Below are positions 1 to 5,663 of a stretch of 6,180 nt of DNA, in pieces. The notes under the pieces are model-generated. The model had not been told where the DNA came from, ran no database searches, and worked only from the letters and a program-made list of their open reading frames with translations. This stretch comes from Pseudomonadota bacterium (GTDB taxonomy: Bacteria > Pseudomonadota > Gammaproteobacteria > JAKAQQ01), in the NCBI GenBank assembly GCA_021819635.1, contig JAKAQQ010000057.1, positions 1 through 6,180 on the forward strand, written 5' to 3'. Position numbers and translations under genes: made by a program. How positions within the stretch are numbered: position 1 is the first letter of the stretch; every line of letters starts with the position of its first letter.

Positions 1-1629
1 CCGCGGCCCCGCTTCCGGCGTGAGCAACTGACGCACGTAGGTGTCGAAGTTGGGATGCAGCCGCCGGGCCAGGCGCCACGCCTCGGCGGCGTGGGCGCCG
101 GCGGGGGAGTCGAACAGGGCCTCGAGCAGCGCCGGCAGCATGAGGTACGGGCCCAGGGGGTTGCGCCGCTCGGCGCTGATCGCGCGGCGGCCGATCAGCC
201 GGCGGGCGCAGGCGAGAGCACGGGCGGCGTGGAGCGAACTGCGACCGCCAAGGAGGGCGGCAAGCTCGGGCTCGTCCCCCAGGGTCCGGTCGAAGGCCAC
301 AAACGCGTCGAACACGTTGTCGACCACGAGAACTTCGCGCGCAATCACCGCCAGGAGATCGGGGGCGGCCGGCCGGCGTTTCTCCTCCCGGTCCTCGTTC
401 CGGTCGAGGAGCACTTGCGCCCCCGCGCGGGCGGCGATCGAAGCGAGGCCGCCGGCGACCAGAGCCCCGCTCGCCAGCACGGCGTGCCGGCGGCGTTGCG
501 CCAGAAGACGGCGTTCCATGCCGGGAACGTTGCCCTCGTGGAAGATCAGACTGTCCCAAGACAGAAAGAGATCGCGAACGCGGAGATCGGCGAGCGGGAG
601 CCCCAGCCCGAAGGCGCGCTGCGCGGTCCCCCACACGAGGGCCGGGTGCGCGCGCGGGACGAGAACCACAACCGACCCCGTGTCGTCGGTCTCCCCCAGG
701 TAATGCCGGGGATCGGACGGCCGGACGAGGAGCGCAAGATGCGTAATCCCGGCCGGGCATGGGAGATCGTACACCTCAAGATCGATCGCGATCCCCAAAA
801 CGTCGTCACGGTTTTCGTGCCGGCGACGGTCGACCACCGCCCGCGACGAACCGCTCCGGGCCAGGCCCCGGTCATCAAGGAAGAGCGTCCGCACGGCGCC
901 GTCACCGAGCGAGGCGGCGAGATCCTCCGGGAACCACGGGGGTGGAGACGCCCCCTCGGGAAGGAGCGCCGCGAACTCGTAGTTGCCCGTGAGCGCCGCA
1001 CCGGCGGCCAAGCTGGGAGAGCGCGAGGCCATGAGGGCCAGAGCCGGGGCGTCGCGGGCCGAGCGGCTGGCCGCCGTGGGCTCCACACCGGTCTGGAGTC
1101 CGTACCAGCCGGCGGCCCGGAGAGCCTCGACGATCTCCTCGCTCACCCCAAGACCTTGCGTCTCCACCTTCCACGGATCGAGGCGGGCCAGGATCCGCTC
1201 GAGAACCGCACGGGCGTCTTCGCCCGGACCTCGGGACTCCACCGCCGCCCGCGTCTCCGGGACGTCGGGGCCAGCGCCCCCCTCGGTAAAGCGCTTGAGC
1301 CAGGGCATCGGGTGGTGCGTGCGTCCCTCCTCCCCGTCCAGCAGGCGCCGTGGCCACTCGGCACGCAGTCCCCGCTCGTAGAGGGCCCCGGTGAGCGGGC
1401 GGCGGAAAGCCGGCACGTAAAGAAGGGCCAGCAAAAGGATCCACAGGAGCCAGCCGACGACGAGAGCGGGAAGCGTCCAGACCCCAAGCCCCGAAGAGAT
1501 CAGGAAAAGAAGGGTGAGTGTCCCGCTCCAGAGAAGGAGGGGCACGCGCCGGTACGCCGACGCCAGAGCGACGAGAAGCGCCGCCGCGATCCACAATCCC
1601 GGGGCGGCGAGGAGCGCCGGGGTGTTCAA
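1..1629 (-). CDS. Membrane-anchored protein, diverged FadE-type acyl-CoA dehydrogenase homologue (partial, C-terminus beyond window)
   Basis: The reading frame is open for 543 codons from a TTG at 1629 to the left edge with no stop, so the C-terminus is missing. The TTG overlaps the maiA stop as TTGA and has a strong ribosome binding site (GGAGG, 6-base spacer). Residues about 4-25, 31-48 and 50-73 are hydrophobic helices. They are followed by a PAFRRPL stretch that resembles the membrane anchor and PMRK segment of E. coli FadE. Further FadE-like blocks, aligned from memory, are residues 166-180 (EALRAAGWYGLQTG), 277-309 (VLGIAIDLEVYDLP through LLVRPSDPRHY) and 347-366 (ADLRVRDLFLSWDSLIFHEG). 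The FadE motif around TSPEAGSD is not recognisable; residues about 246-262 occupy its place and read LFLDDRGLARSG. FadE enzymes oxidise acyl-CoA in beta-oxidation, but activity here is doubtful. As last gene of the operon it is probably co-expressed with tyrosine catabolism. It could instead be an unrelated membrane protein. Reading frame is confident, family is moderate. Confidence 0.6.
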   Translation of the reverse strand, partial: MNTPALLAAPGLWIAAALLVALASAYRRVPLLLWSGTLTLLFLISSGLGVWTLPALVVGWLLWILLLALLYVPAFRRPLTGALYERGLRAEWPRRLLDGEEGRTHHPMPWLKRFTEGGAGPDVPETRAAVESRGPGEDARAVLERILARLDPWKVETQGLGVSEEIVEALRAAGWYGLQTGVEPTAASRSARDAPALALMASRSPSLAAGAALTGNYEFAALLPEGASPPPWFPEDLAASLGDGAVRTLFLDDRGLARSGSSRAVVDRRRHENRDDVLGIAIDLEVYDLPCPAGITHLALLVRPSDPRHYLGETDDTGSVVVLVPRAHPALVWGTAQRAFGLGLPLADLRVRDLFLSWDSLIFHEGNVPGMERRLLAQRRRHAVLASGALVAGGLASIAARAGAQVLLDRNEDREEKRRPAAPDLLAVIAREVLVVDNVFDAFVAFDRTLGDEPELAALLGGRSSLHAARALACARRLIGRRAISAERRNPLGPYLMLPALLEALFDSPAGAHAAEAWRLARRLHPNFDTYVRQLLTPEAGPR

Positions 1630-2288
1630 GCGCCCCCTCCCGCCGGGGCGTCCGGTTGGCGCTCGGGCACGGCGGCGGCGAACGACGGAAGCGCACGGGC
1701 CGCCTCGTCGGCGCGGAGAAGGCCGGGGTACGGGGAAAGGTCGCACCCGTAACGGCGGGCGTTGTAGAGCTGGGGCACCAGGCAGACCTCGGCGAAAGTG
1801 GGTCCCGGCCCGCAGACGAAAGGCCCCTCCGCTCCCCGACGGGCGATCATGGATTCGCAGGCCTCGAACCCCAAGCCGATCCAGTGCCGTATCCAGCGCC
1901 CGCGGGCGTCCTCGTCGGCCCCCAGGGGGTCCTCGAGATAGCGGAGGACACGCAGGTTGCTGAGCGGATGGACATCGCAGGCCAGAGCCAGGGCGAACGC
2001 ACGGACGAAGGCGCGGTCGCGGCTCCCGGCCGGCAGAAGCGGCGGCCCCGGGTACCGCTCCTCGAGATACTCGAGGATGGCCAGCGACTGGAACAGCACC
2101 GTCCCGTCGTCGTCGACCAGAGCGGGGACGAGACCCTGCGGCTGGAGCGCGCGGTACGCCGCCCGGTGCTGCTCGCCGCCGCCGGCCAAGAGATGGACCG
2201 GCACCGTCGTGTAAGCCACGGCCTTGTACGCGAGCGCGAGGCGAACGCGGTAGGCCGCAGAACTGCGCCAGTAGCTGTAGAGTTTCAT
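1626..2288 (-). CDS. maiA: Maleylacetoacetate isomerase (zeta-class glutathione S-transferase)
   Basis: The 220-residue product matches the usual length of about 210-220 for MaiA, which isomerises maleylacetoacetate to fumarylacetoacetate with glutathione in the cytoplasm. The N-terminal thioredoxin-like domain carries the zeta-class signature SSAAYRVRLAL at residues 9-19; Ser9/Ser10 match the catalytic serines, and Ala11 replaces the Cys of the animal enzymes. Residues 50-86 (PQGLVPALVDD, FQSLAILEYLEERYP, PPLLP) form the conserved glutathione-contact region. The helical C-terminal domain has DVHPLSNLRVLRYL at 105-118, PTFAEVCLVPQLYNA at 163-177 and CDLSPYP at 182-188. The start chosen is the ATG at 2288, which overlaps the fahA stop as ATGA. 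The frame is open further upstream to about 2453, but that part lies inside fahA and lacks family similarity. No Shine-Dalgarno sequence precedes the ATG, so translation is probably coupled to fahA. The C-terminal tail (DAPAGGGA) is low complexity. Confidence 0.94.
   Translation of the reverse strand: MKLYSYWRSSAAYRVRLALAYKAVAYTTVPVHLLAGGGEQHRAAYRALQPQGLVPALVDDDGTVLFQSLAILEYLEERYPGPPLLPAGSRDRAFVRAFALALACDVHPLSNLRVLRYLEDPLGADEDARGRWIRHWIGLGFEACESMIARRGAEGPFVCGPGPTFAEVCLVPQLYNARRYGCDLSPYPGLLRADEAARALPSFAAAVPERQPDAPAGGGA
1636..1640 (-). promoter_or_regulatory. Ribosome binding site of the FadE-like gene
   Basis: On the minus strand GGAGG lies within GGGAGGGGGCGC, six bases before the TTG at 1629. 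It sits inside the last codons of maiA. This site decides the unusual TTG start, because no ATG or GTG near the frame's beginning has comparable support, and the TTGA overlap fits the packing of the operon. Confidence 0.7.
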
Positions 2289-3283
2289 AAAGCGGGCGGG
2301 ACGGCGCGAACGACTTTCTGTTCGATGGCCCCGAACACGGAACGACTCTCCCCGTCCGTCGTCTCGATCCGCACGCGGTCCCCGAACCGGAGAAACGGCG
2401 TCCGTACGCGGCCGTCGCGCAGCAGTTCCAGCACGCGGCGCTCGGCCAGGCACGAACAGCCGCGTCCCTCGTCGCGGTTGGCCACCGTCCCCGAACCGAC
2501 GAGGGTGCCCGCGCCGAGCGGGCGGGTGCGGGCGGCGTGCACGATCAACTCGTCGAAGCCAAACTGCATGTCCGCCCCGGCGTCGGGGCGACCGATCGTT
2601 TCCCCGTTGACCTGACTGACGAGGGGAAGATGGAGCCGGCCGTCACGCCAGTGGGGCGCGAGTTCGTCCGGCGTGACGGCGACGGGGGCCAGCGCCGACA
2701 ACGGCTTGCTCTGGAGAAAGCCGAACCCCTTGGCGAGCTCGGACGGGATGAGTTCGCGCAGCGAGACGTCGTTGAGGATGGTGACGAGCCGGATCGCCGC
2801 CCGCGCCGTCGTCCGGTCGGCCGCGGCCGGCACCGCCGCCGTGATCACACCGACTTCGGCCTCGAAATCAATGCCGTGGGCTTCGTCGAGGGCCACGATC
2901 GGCGCCCGCGGCGCCAGAAACGCGTCGCTCACCGCCTGGTACATGAGCGGGTCGGTGAGAAAACTCGGGGGCATCTCGGCGCCCCGGGCACGACGGACGC
3001 GCTCGACGTGGGCAAGGTACGCGCTCCCGTCGACGAATTGGAACGCGCGGGGAAGACAGGCACACAGCGGCAGTGTTTCCAACGGAAACACGCGCGCGCG
3101 CACGCGGCCCTCCGCCAGCGCTCGGGCCCGCTCCTCAAGCGCCTCCCGACAGTGGTCCCAGGATTCGAGAGCCTCGCGGAGGCTCGGGACGATATCGTCG
3201 GCACGCACGGCGTGGCCGAGGTCGCTCGAGACGACGAGCAGAACCCCGTCCGGGCCGCCTTCGTCAAGGGTGGCGAATTTCAT
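2285..3283 (-). CDS. fahA: Fumarylacetoacetate hydrolase (fumarylacetoacetase)
   Basis: The 332-residue protein carries out the last step, hydrolysing fumarylacetoacetate to fumarate and acetoacetate. An N-terminal domain (about 1-75) precedes the FAH catalytic fold. Recognisable blocks are LPRAFQFVDGSAYLAHVERVRRARGAEMP (77-105, in two conserved parts), FLTDPLMYQAVSDAFL (108-123), GIDFEAEVGV (137-146), NDVSLREL (171-178), AKGFGFLQSKP (184-194), GADMQFGFDELI (236-247) and LGAGTLVGSGTVAN (256-269). By comparison with mouse FAH, the metal ligands are likely Asp111, Glu141, Glu143 and Asp172, with Arg176 and Lys194 in the active site. The His that serves as general base in the animal enzyme has no clear counterpart after Asp111, as is usual in this shorter bacterial type. 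The ATG at 3283 follows a good ribosome binding site (GAGGAGA). The stop overlaps the maiA start as ATGA, placing it in the homogentisate operon. Confidence 0.95.
   Translation of the reverse strand: MKFATLDEGGPDGVLLVVSSDLGHAVRADDIVPSLREALESWDHCREALEERARALAEGRVRARVFPLETLPLCACLPRAFQFVDGSAYLAHVERVRRARGAEMPPSFLTDPLMYQAVSDAFLAPRAPIVALDEAHGIDFEAEVGVITAAVPAAADRTTARAAIRLVTILNDVSLRELIPSELAKGFGFLQSKPLSALAPVAVTPDELAPHWRDGRLHLPLVSQVNGETIGRPDAGADMQFGFDELIVHAARTRPLGAGTLVGSGTVANRDEGRGCSCLAERRVLELLRDGRVRTPFLRFGDRVRIETTDGESRSVFGAIEQKVVRAVPPAL
3073..3091. repeat. Perfect 19-base dyad inside fahA (8-bp arms, 3-base spacer)
   Basis: GTGTTTCC and GGAAACAC flank the spacer AAC. The dyad lies within fahA codons for VFPLET (residues 65-70) and uses TTT, TTG and ACA, which are uncommon in this GC-rich gene. 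It runs directly into an alternating purine-pyrimidine tract at 3088-3106. It could be an intragenic protein-binding site or a chance palindrome; the dyad itself is certain, its function unknown. Confidence 0.3.
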
Positions 3284-3287
3284 GCTT

Positions 3288-3294
3288 TCTCCTC
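3288..3294 (-). promoter_or_regulatory. Ribosome binding site of fahA
   Basis: GAGGAGA on the minus strand ends four bases before the fahA ATG at 3283. It is the strongest Shine-Dalgarno match in the operon and stands in clear contrast to maiA, which has none. Confidence 0.7.
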
Positions 3295-3339
3295 AGCTCT
3301 TCGCGCGCGGATTCCCCCCGCGTTCGTGTGTGTTGCCCC

Positions 3340-3362
3340 CCCCGGGCGCGCCCGGCCCGGGG
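3340..3362 (-). other. GC-only hairpin in the hmgA-fahA intergenic region
   Basis: In the transcript CCCCGGGC pairs perfectly with GCCCGGGG around a 7-base loop (CGGGCGC). The stem sits in the 93-base gap between the hmgA stop and the fahA start, followed by a G8 run and CAACACACACG. There is no U-tract, so it is not a standard intrinsic terminator. It may be a processing or mRNA-stability element within the polycistronic transcript, or a partial attenuator. Nothing else recognisable lies in this gap apart from the fahA ribosome binding site. Confidence 0.45.
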
Positions 3363-3376
3363 ACGACGGCCCGCGG

Positions 3377-4507
3377 TCATCCCGCGGGCGTTTTCCAGGA
3401 ATCGACGTAGCCCGTCCACTCGATCGGCGAGGCCGCCGGCGTCACCTCAAGCGGATCGCGCGCGTCGATGTTGACCGCTACCTCGTTCGTGCCCGGCGCT
3501 TTGGGCGCGTAGATGTTGCGCAGCGCCTTCGGATGCGGGCCGTGGTTGAACCCGCTGGGATGAAGGGTGATCATGCCGGGATGGATGTTGTCGCGCGAGA
3601 AGAATTCCCCGGCGTGGTAGAAGATGATCTCGTCGTAATCCTCGTTGCTGTGGAAAAACGGCACCTTGATCGCCCGCGGATCGGTCTCGAACGGACGGGG
3701 CACAAAGGTGCAGACCGCGAAGCGCGGGGCCACGAAGGTCGTGTGCGACGAGGGCGGCATGTGGTAACGGTGGCTCATCACCGGGCGGATGTCGCGCCAG
3801 TTGAGCCGCACCGGGTGCAGGGTGCCGTGCCAGCCGACCGCGTCGAGGGGGTTGAAGGGGTAGGTGAGGGTCGAGACGGCCTGCTGTTTCTTCACCCGAA
3901 CCCGCCAGGGACGCTCGTCCTGCTGGGCGCGGAAGGCCTCGTCGAGACGGGGAACGTCGAGGACGGCGGTGTCGAAGATCGCGTTCGGCCCCATGAGCCC
4001 GCGGTCCGGAAGCTTGTAACTCTCGTTCGTGGCCTCGAGGAGGAGGAGCCGCACGGGTTCGCTCACCTCGAGGCGCCACATCGTGCCCCGCGGCAGCACC
4101 ACGTAATCGCCCTCCCGCAACGCCAGGTGCCCGTAGTCGCAAAAGAGCGCCCCGGCCCCGGCGTGCACGAACAGGAGCTCGTCGCCGTCGCTGTTGCGGA
4201 CAAGATGATCCATGCTGCGCTCGGAGGCCCAGACGCGGAAGCGGAGGGCGGCGTTCGCGAAGAGCTCGACGGCGTCCCAGGGCGAAGGGCCGAAGTCGGC
4301 GAGCTTCACGGTGTCGAAGGCCCGCGGGCGCAGCGGACCCTCGAACGACGTCCACCCGGTGGGCGGGTGTCGGTGATGGACGTGCGAGACCGGGCCAAAA
4401 AACCCTTCGCGTCCCAGCTCGCGCTCGTACGTGCCGTCGGGAAGGTCGGCGTGCGCTTGACGCGACGCCTGGCCTTCGACGATGGGCGTGCGGATGAATT
4501 CGGGCAT
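3377..4507 (-). CDS. hmgA: Homogentisate 1,2-dioxygenase (short bacterial type)
   Basis: This Fe(II)-dependent cupin dioxygenase opens the homogentisate ring to maleylacetoacetate. The product is 376 residues, shorter than the roughly 430-445 of the Pseudomonas and human enzymes. An N-terminal cupin-like region is at about 85-150 (SMDHLVRNSDGDELLFVHAGAGAL, then REGDYVVLPRGTMWRLE). The C-terminal core at 283-327 has PFFHSNEDYDEIIFYHAGEF and HPSGFNHGPHPKA. The likely iron ligands are His286, Glu293 and His322 or His325, by analogy with His335, Glu341 and His371 of the human enzyme. The His-to-Glu spacing is one residue longer than in the human form. The start chosen is the ATG at 4507, preceded by AGGGGAA with a 6-base spacer. 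The frame can be extended to a GTG at 4528 (seven more residues), which has no ribosome binding site. The gene lies 35 bases after hppD, the enzyme that makes its substrate. Confidence 0.94.
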   Translation of the reverse strand: MPEFIRTPIVEGQASRQAHADLPDGTYERELGREGFFGPVSHVHHRHPPTGWTSFEGPLRPRAFDTVKLADFGPSPWDAVELFANAALRFRVWASERSMDHLVRNSDGDELLFVHAGAGALFCDYGHLALREGDYVVLPRGTMWRLEVSEPVRLLLLEATNESYKLPDRGLMGPNAIFDTAVLDVPRLDEAFRAQQDERPWRVRVKKQQAVSTLTYPFNPLDAVGWHGTLHPVRLNWRDIRPVMSHRYHMPPSSHTTFVAPRFAVCTFVPRPFETDPRAIKVPFFHSNEDYDEIIFYHAGEFFSRDNIHPGMITLHPSGFNHGPHPKALRNIYAPKAPGTNEVAVNIDARDPLEVTPAASPIEWTGYVDSWKTPAG

Positions 4508-4513
4508 GGTTGC

Positions 4514-4520
4514 TTCCCCT
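4514..4520 (-). promoter_or_regulatory. Ribosome binding site deciding the hmgA start
   Basis: AGGGGAA on the minus strand lies six bases before the ATG at 4507. It falls inside the region that would be coding if the upstream GTG at 4528 were used, and so favours the shorter protein. Apart from this site, the 35-base gap between hppD and hmgA holds nothing recognisable. Confidence 0.6.
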
Positions 4521-4542
4521 GTGGTCACACGTGCGGAGGAGC

Positions 4543-5601
4543 TCAGAGCACCCCGCGGCGCTCCTGATCGCGCTCCATGGCCTCAAAGAGCGCCCGGAAG
4601 TTGCCCTCCCCGAAGCCCTGGTTCCCCTTGCGCTGGATGATCTCGAAGAAGATCGGGCCGATGACATTCTCGGTAAAGATCTGCAGAAGCAGGCGGCGGT
4701 GGGTTTCCGGATCGGCGTCGATGAGGATGCGGTTGCGGCGCATCCGTTCGAGATCTTCCCCGTGGCCGGGAATGCGCTCGTCGACCATCTCGTAATACGC
4801 GTCGAGGGTGTCGAGGAAAGGGAGCCCCCGCGCGCGCAGCGACTCGACAGAACCGAAGACGTCGCGGGTGGAGAGCGCCACGTGCTGGATCCCCTCGCCC
4901 CGGTACGCGTGCAGATACTCGGCGATCTGCGATTTGTCGTCGGCCGATTCGTTGATCGGAATACGAACATTGCCGTCGGGGCTGGTCATCGCCCGGGAGA
5001 CAAGCCCGGTCTTGCGCCCCTTGATATCGAAATAGCGGACCTCGCGGAAATTGAAAAACTTCTCGTAGAAGCCCGCCCAGGTGTTCATCTGCCCGCGCCC
5101 GACGTTGTGCGTCAGATGGTCGATCGTCTCGAGCCCGCAGCCGTGCGGATGCCGCTCGAGCCCGGCGACGAGCGCGTAGTCTCCCCGGTAGACCTCGAGA
5201 TCGTCTTCGTGATCGTCGACGAGGTAGAGAAGACTCCCCCCGATCCCGGAAAGCGCGGGGACGCCGAGCGCCCGCGTCTCGGGGCGGCTTTCCACCGGCC
5301 GTGCGCCCAGCGTGCAAGCGCGGTCAAAGGCGCGACGCGCGTCCTCGACCCGCATTCCAAAGGCCACGGCCGAGGGCCCGTGGGCACGGGCGAAGGCGGC
5401 GGCGTGGCCGTCGGGGGAGGCGTTGAGGAGGAAGTCGATGCGCCCTTGCCGGTAGAGCGTGACGGGGAGGGTGCGGTGACGGGCGTAAACGACAAAACCC
5501 ATGCGTTCGAACAGGGCGGCCAGCGGCGCGGGATCAGGCGCCGCGAACTCGACGCAGGCAAAACCGCGCGTGCCCATCGGGTTCTCGTGTTTCTCCGCCA
5601 T
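4543..5601 (-). CDS. hppD: 4-Hydroxyphenylpyruvate dioxygenase
   Basis: This Fe(II) enzyme converts 4-hydroxyphenylpyruvate and O2 to homogentisate and CO2, the entry step of the pathway below. The 352-residue length matches the Pseudomonas enzyme of about 357. Two vicinal-oxygen-chelate domains are visible, N-terminal at about 12-135 and catalytic at about 157-335. The metal ligands are His162 (in IDHLTHNV), His240 (in GEGIQHVAL) and Glu320 (in GPIFFEIIQRKG), in the same places as His161, His240 and Glu322 of the P. fluorescens enzyme. Other diagnostic blocks are FYEKFFNFREVRYFDIKG (178-195), SPDGNVRIPINE (207-218), RLLLQIFTENVIGP (303-316) and GFGEGNFRALFEAMERDQERRGVL (329-352). The ATG at 5601 has GAGG seven bases upstream. 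The N-terminal ENPMGTRGF resembles the Pseudomonas start, which supports this ATG over the one at residue 9. It is first in the operon, behind a promoter in the gap to typA. Confidence 0.97.
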   Translation of the reverse strand: MAEKHENPMGTRGFACVEFAAPDPAPLAALFERMGFVVYARHRTLPVTLYRQGRIDFLLNASPDGHAAAFARAHGPSAVAFGMRVEDARRAFDRACTLGARPVESRPETRALGVPALSGIGGSLLYLVDDHEDDLEVYRGDYALVAGLERHPHGCGLETIDHLTHNVGRGQMNTWAGFYEKFFNFREVRYFDIKGRKTGLVSRAMTSPDGNVRIPINESADDKSQIAEYLHAYRGEGIQHVALSTRDVFGSVESLRARGLPFLDTLDAYYEMVDERIPGHGEDLERMRRNRILIDADPETHRRLLLQIFTENVIGPIFFEIIQRKGNQGFGEGNFRALFEAMERDQERRGVL

Positions 5602-5608
5602 GGCGGAT

Positions 5609-5612
5609 CCTC
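5609..5612 (-). promoter_or_regulatory. Ribosome binding site of hppD
   Basis: GAGG on the minus strand lies seven bases before the ATG at 5601. It is modest but well placed and supports the full-length hppD start. Confidence 0.55.
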
Positions 5613-5619
5613 GTGCTCA

Positions 5620-5647
5620 GGGCGACGGTCCGATTATACCGCCGCCC
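5620..5647. repeat. Imperfect dyad centred on the hppD -10 box (candidate operator)
   Basis: The arms GGGCGACGGT (5620-5629) and ACCGCCGCCC (5638-5647) pair at nine of ten positions around an 8-base spacer that contains most of the TATAAT box. A repressor bound here would block RNA polymerase directly. The position relative to the promoter makes an operator plausible, but no known binding motif was recognised. As RNA it could also form a hairpin in transcripts reading through from typA. Confidence 0.35.
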
Positions 5648-5660
5648 GACCCCGCGTCCG
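5633..5660 (-). promoter_or_regulatory. Candidate sigma-70-type promoter of the homogentisate operon
   Basis: A perfect TATAAT lies on the minus strand at 5638-5633, in a strongly GC-rich setting where such a hexamer is unlikely by chance. A weak -35-like CGGACG (GAC core, 5660-5655) is 16 bases upstream. Transcription would begin near 5626, giving a leader of about 25 bases before the hppD ATG. The weak -35 is only a few bases beyond the typA stop codon, leaving no room for a separate typA terminator. A poor -35 is compatible with activator-dependent expression, but this is inference. Confidence 0.6.
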
Positions 5661-5663
5661 GCC

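Noticed and set aside
902..1696. A 264-codon minus-strand frame overlapping the maiA end and the FadE-like gene
   Set aside because: It is the shifted frame of the FadE-like gene. Its Arg/Pro/Gly-rich translation lacks the hydrophobic helices and FadE-like blocks seen in the chosen frame.
55..1752. A 565-codon open frame on the plus strand opposite the FadE-like gene
   Set aside because: It is rich in Arg, Gly, Pro and Glu with no recognisable domain and no ribosome binding site. It is the expected antisense shadow of a GC-rich gene whose third codon positions are mostly G or C.
2059..2077. Perfect dyad TCCTCGAG-ATA-CTCGAGGA inside maiA
   Set aside because: It is explained by the conserved protein motif LEYLEE encoded with the preferred codons CTC and GAG, so no DNA-level function need be assumed.
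2289..2453. N-terminal extension of maiA to an upstream ATG at 2453
   Set aside because: The extra 55 residues lie inside fahA, are Arg/Pro-rich, and precede the canonical zeta-GST N-terminus (MKLYSYWRSS) that begins at 2288.
3370..3388. Short inverted repeat CCCGCGG/CCGCGGG around the hmgA stop codon, considered as a terminator
   Set aside because: The stem is only seven pairs, overlaps the last codons of hmgA and has no U-tract; such repeats are common in DNA of this GC content.
2537..4567. A 676-codon open frame on the plus strand opposite fahA and hmgA
   Set aside because: It runs across two securely identified genes and the gap between them, has antisense-type composition and no family similarity.
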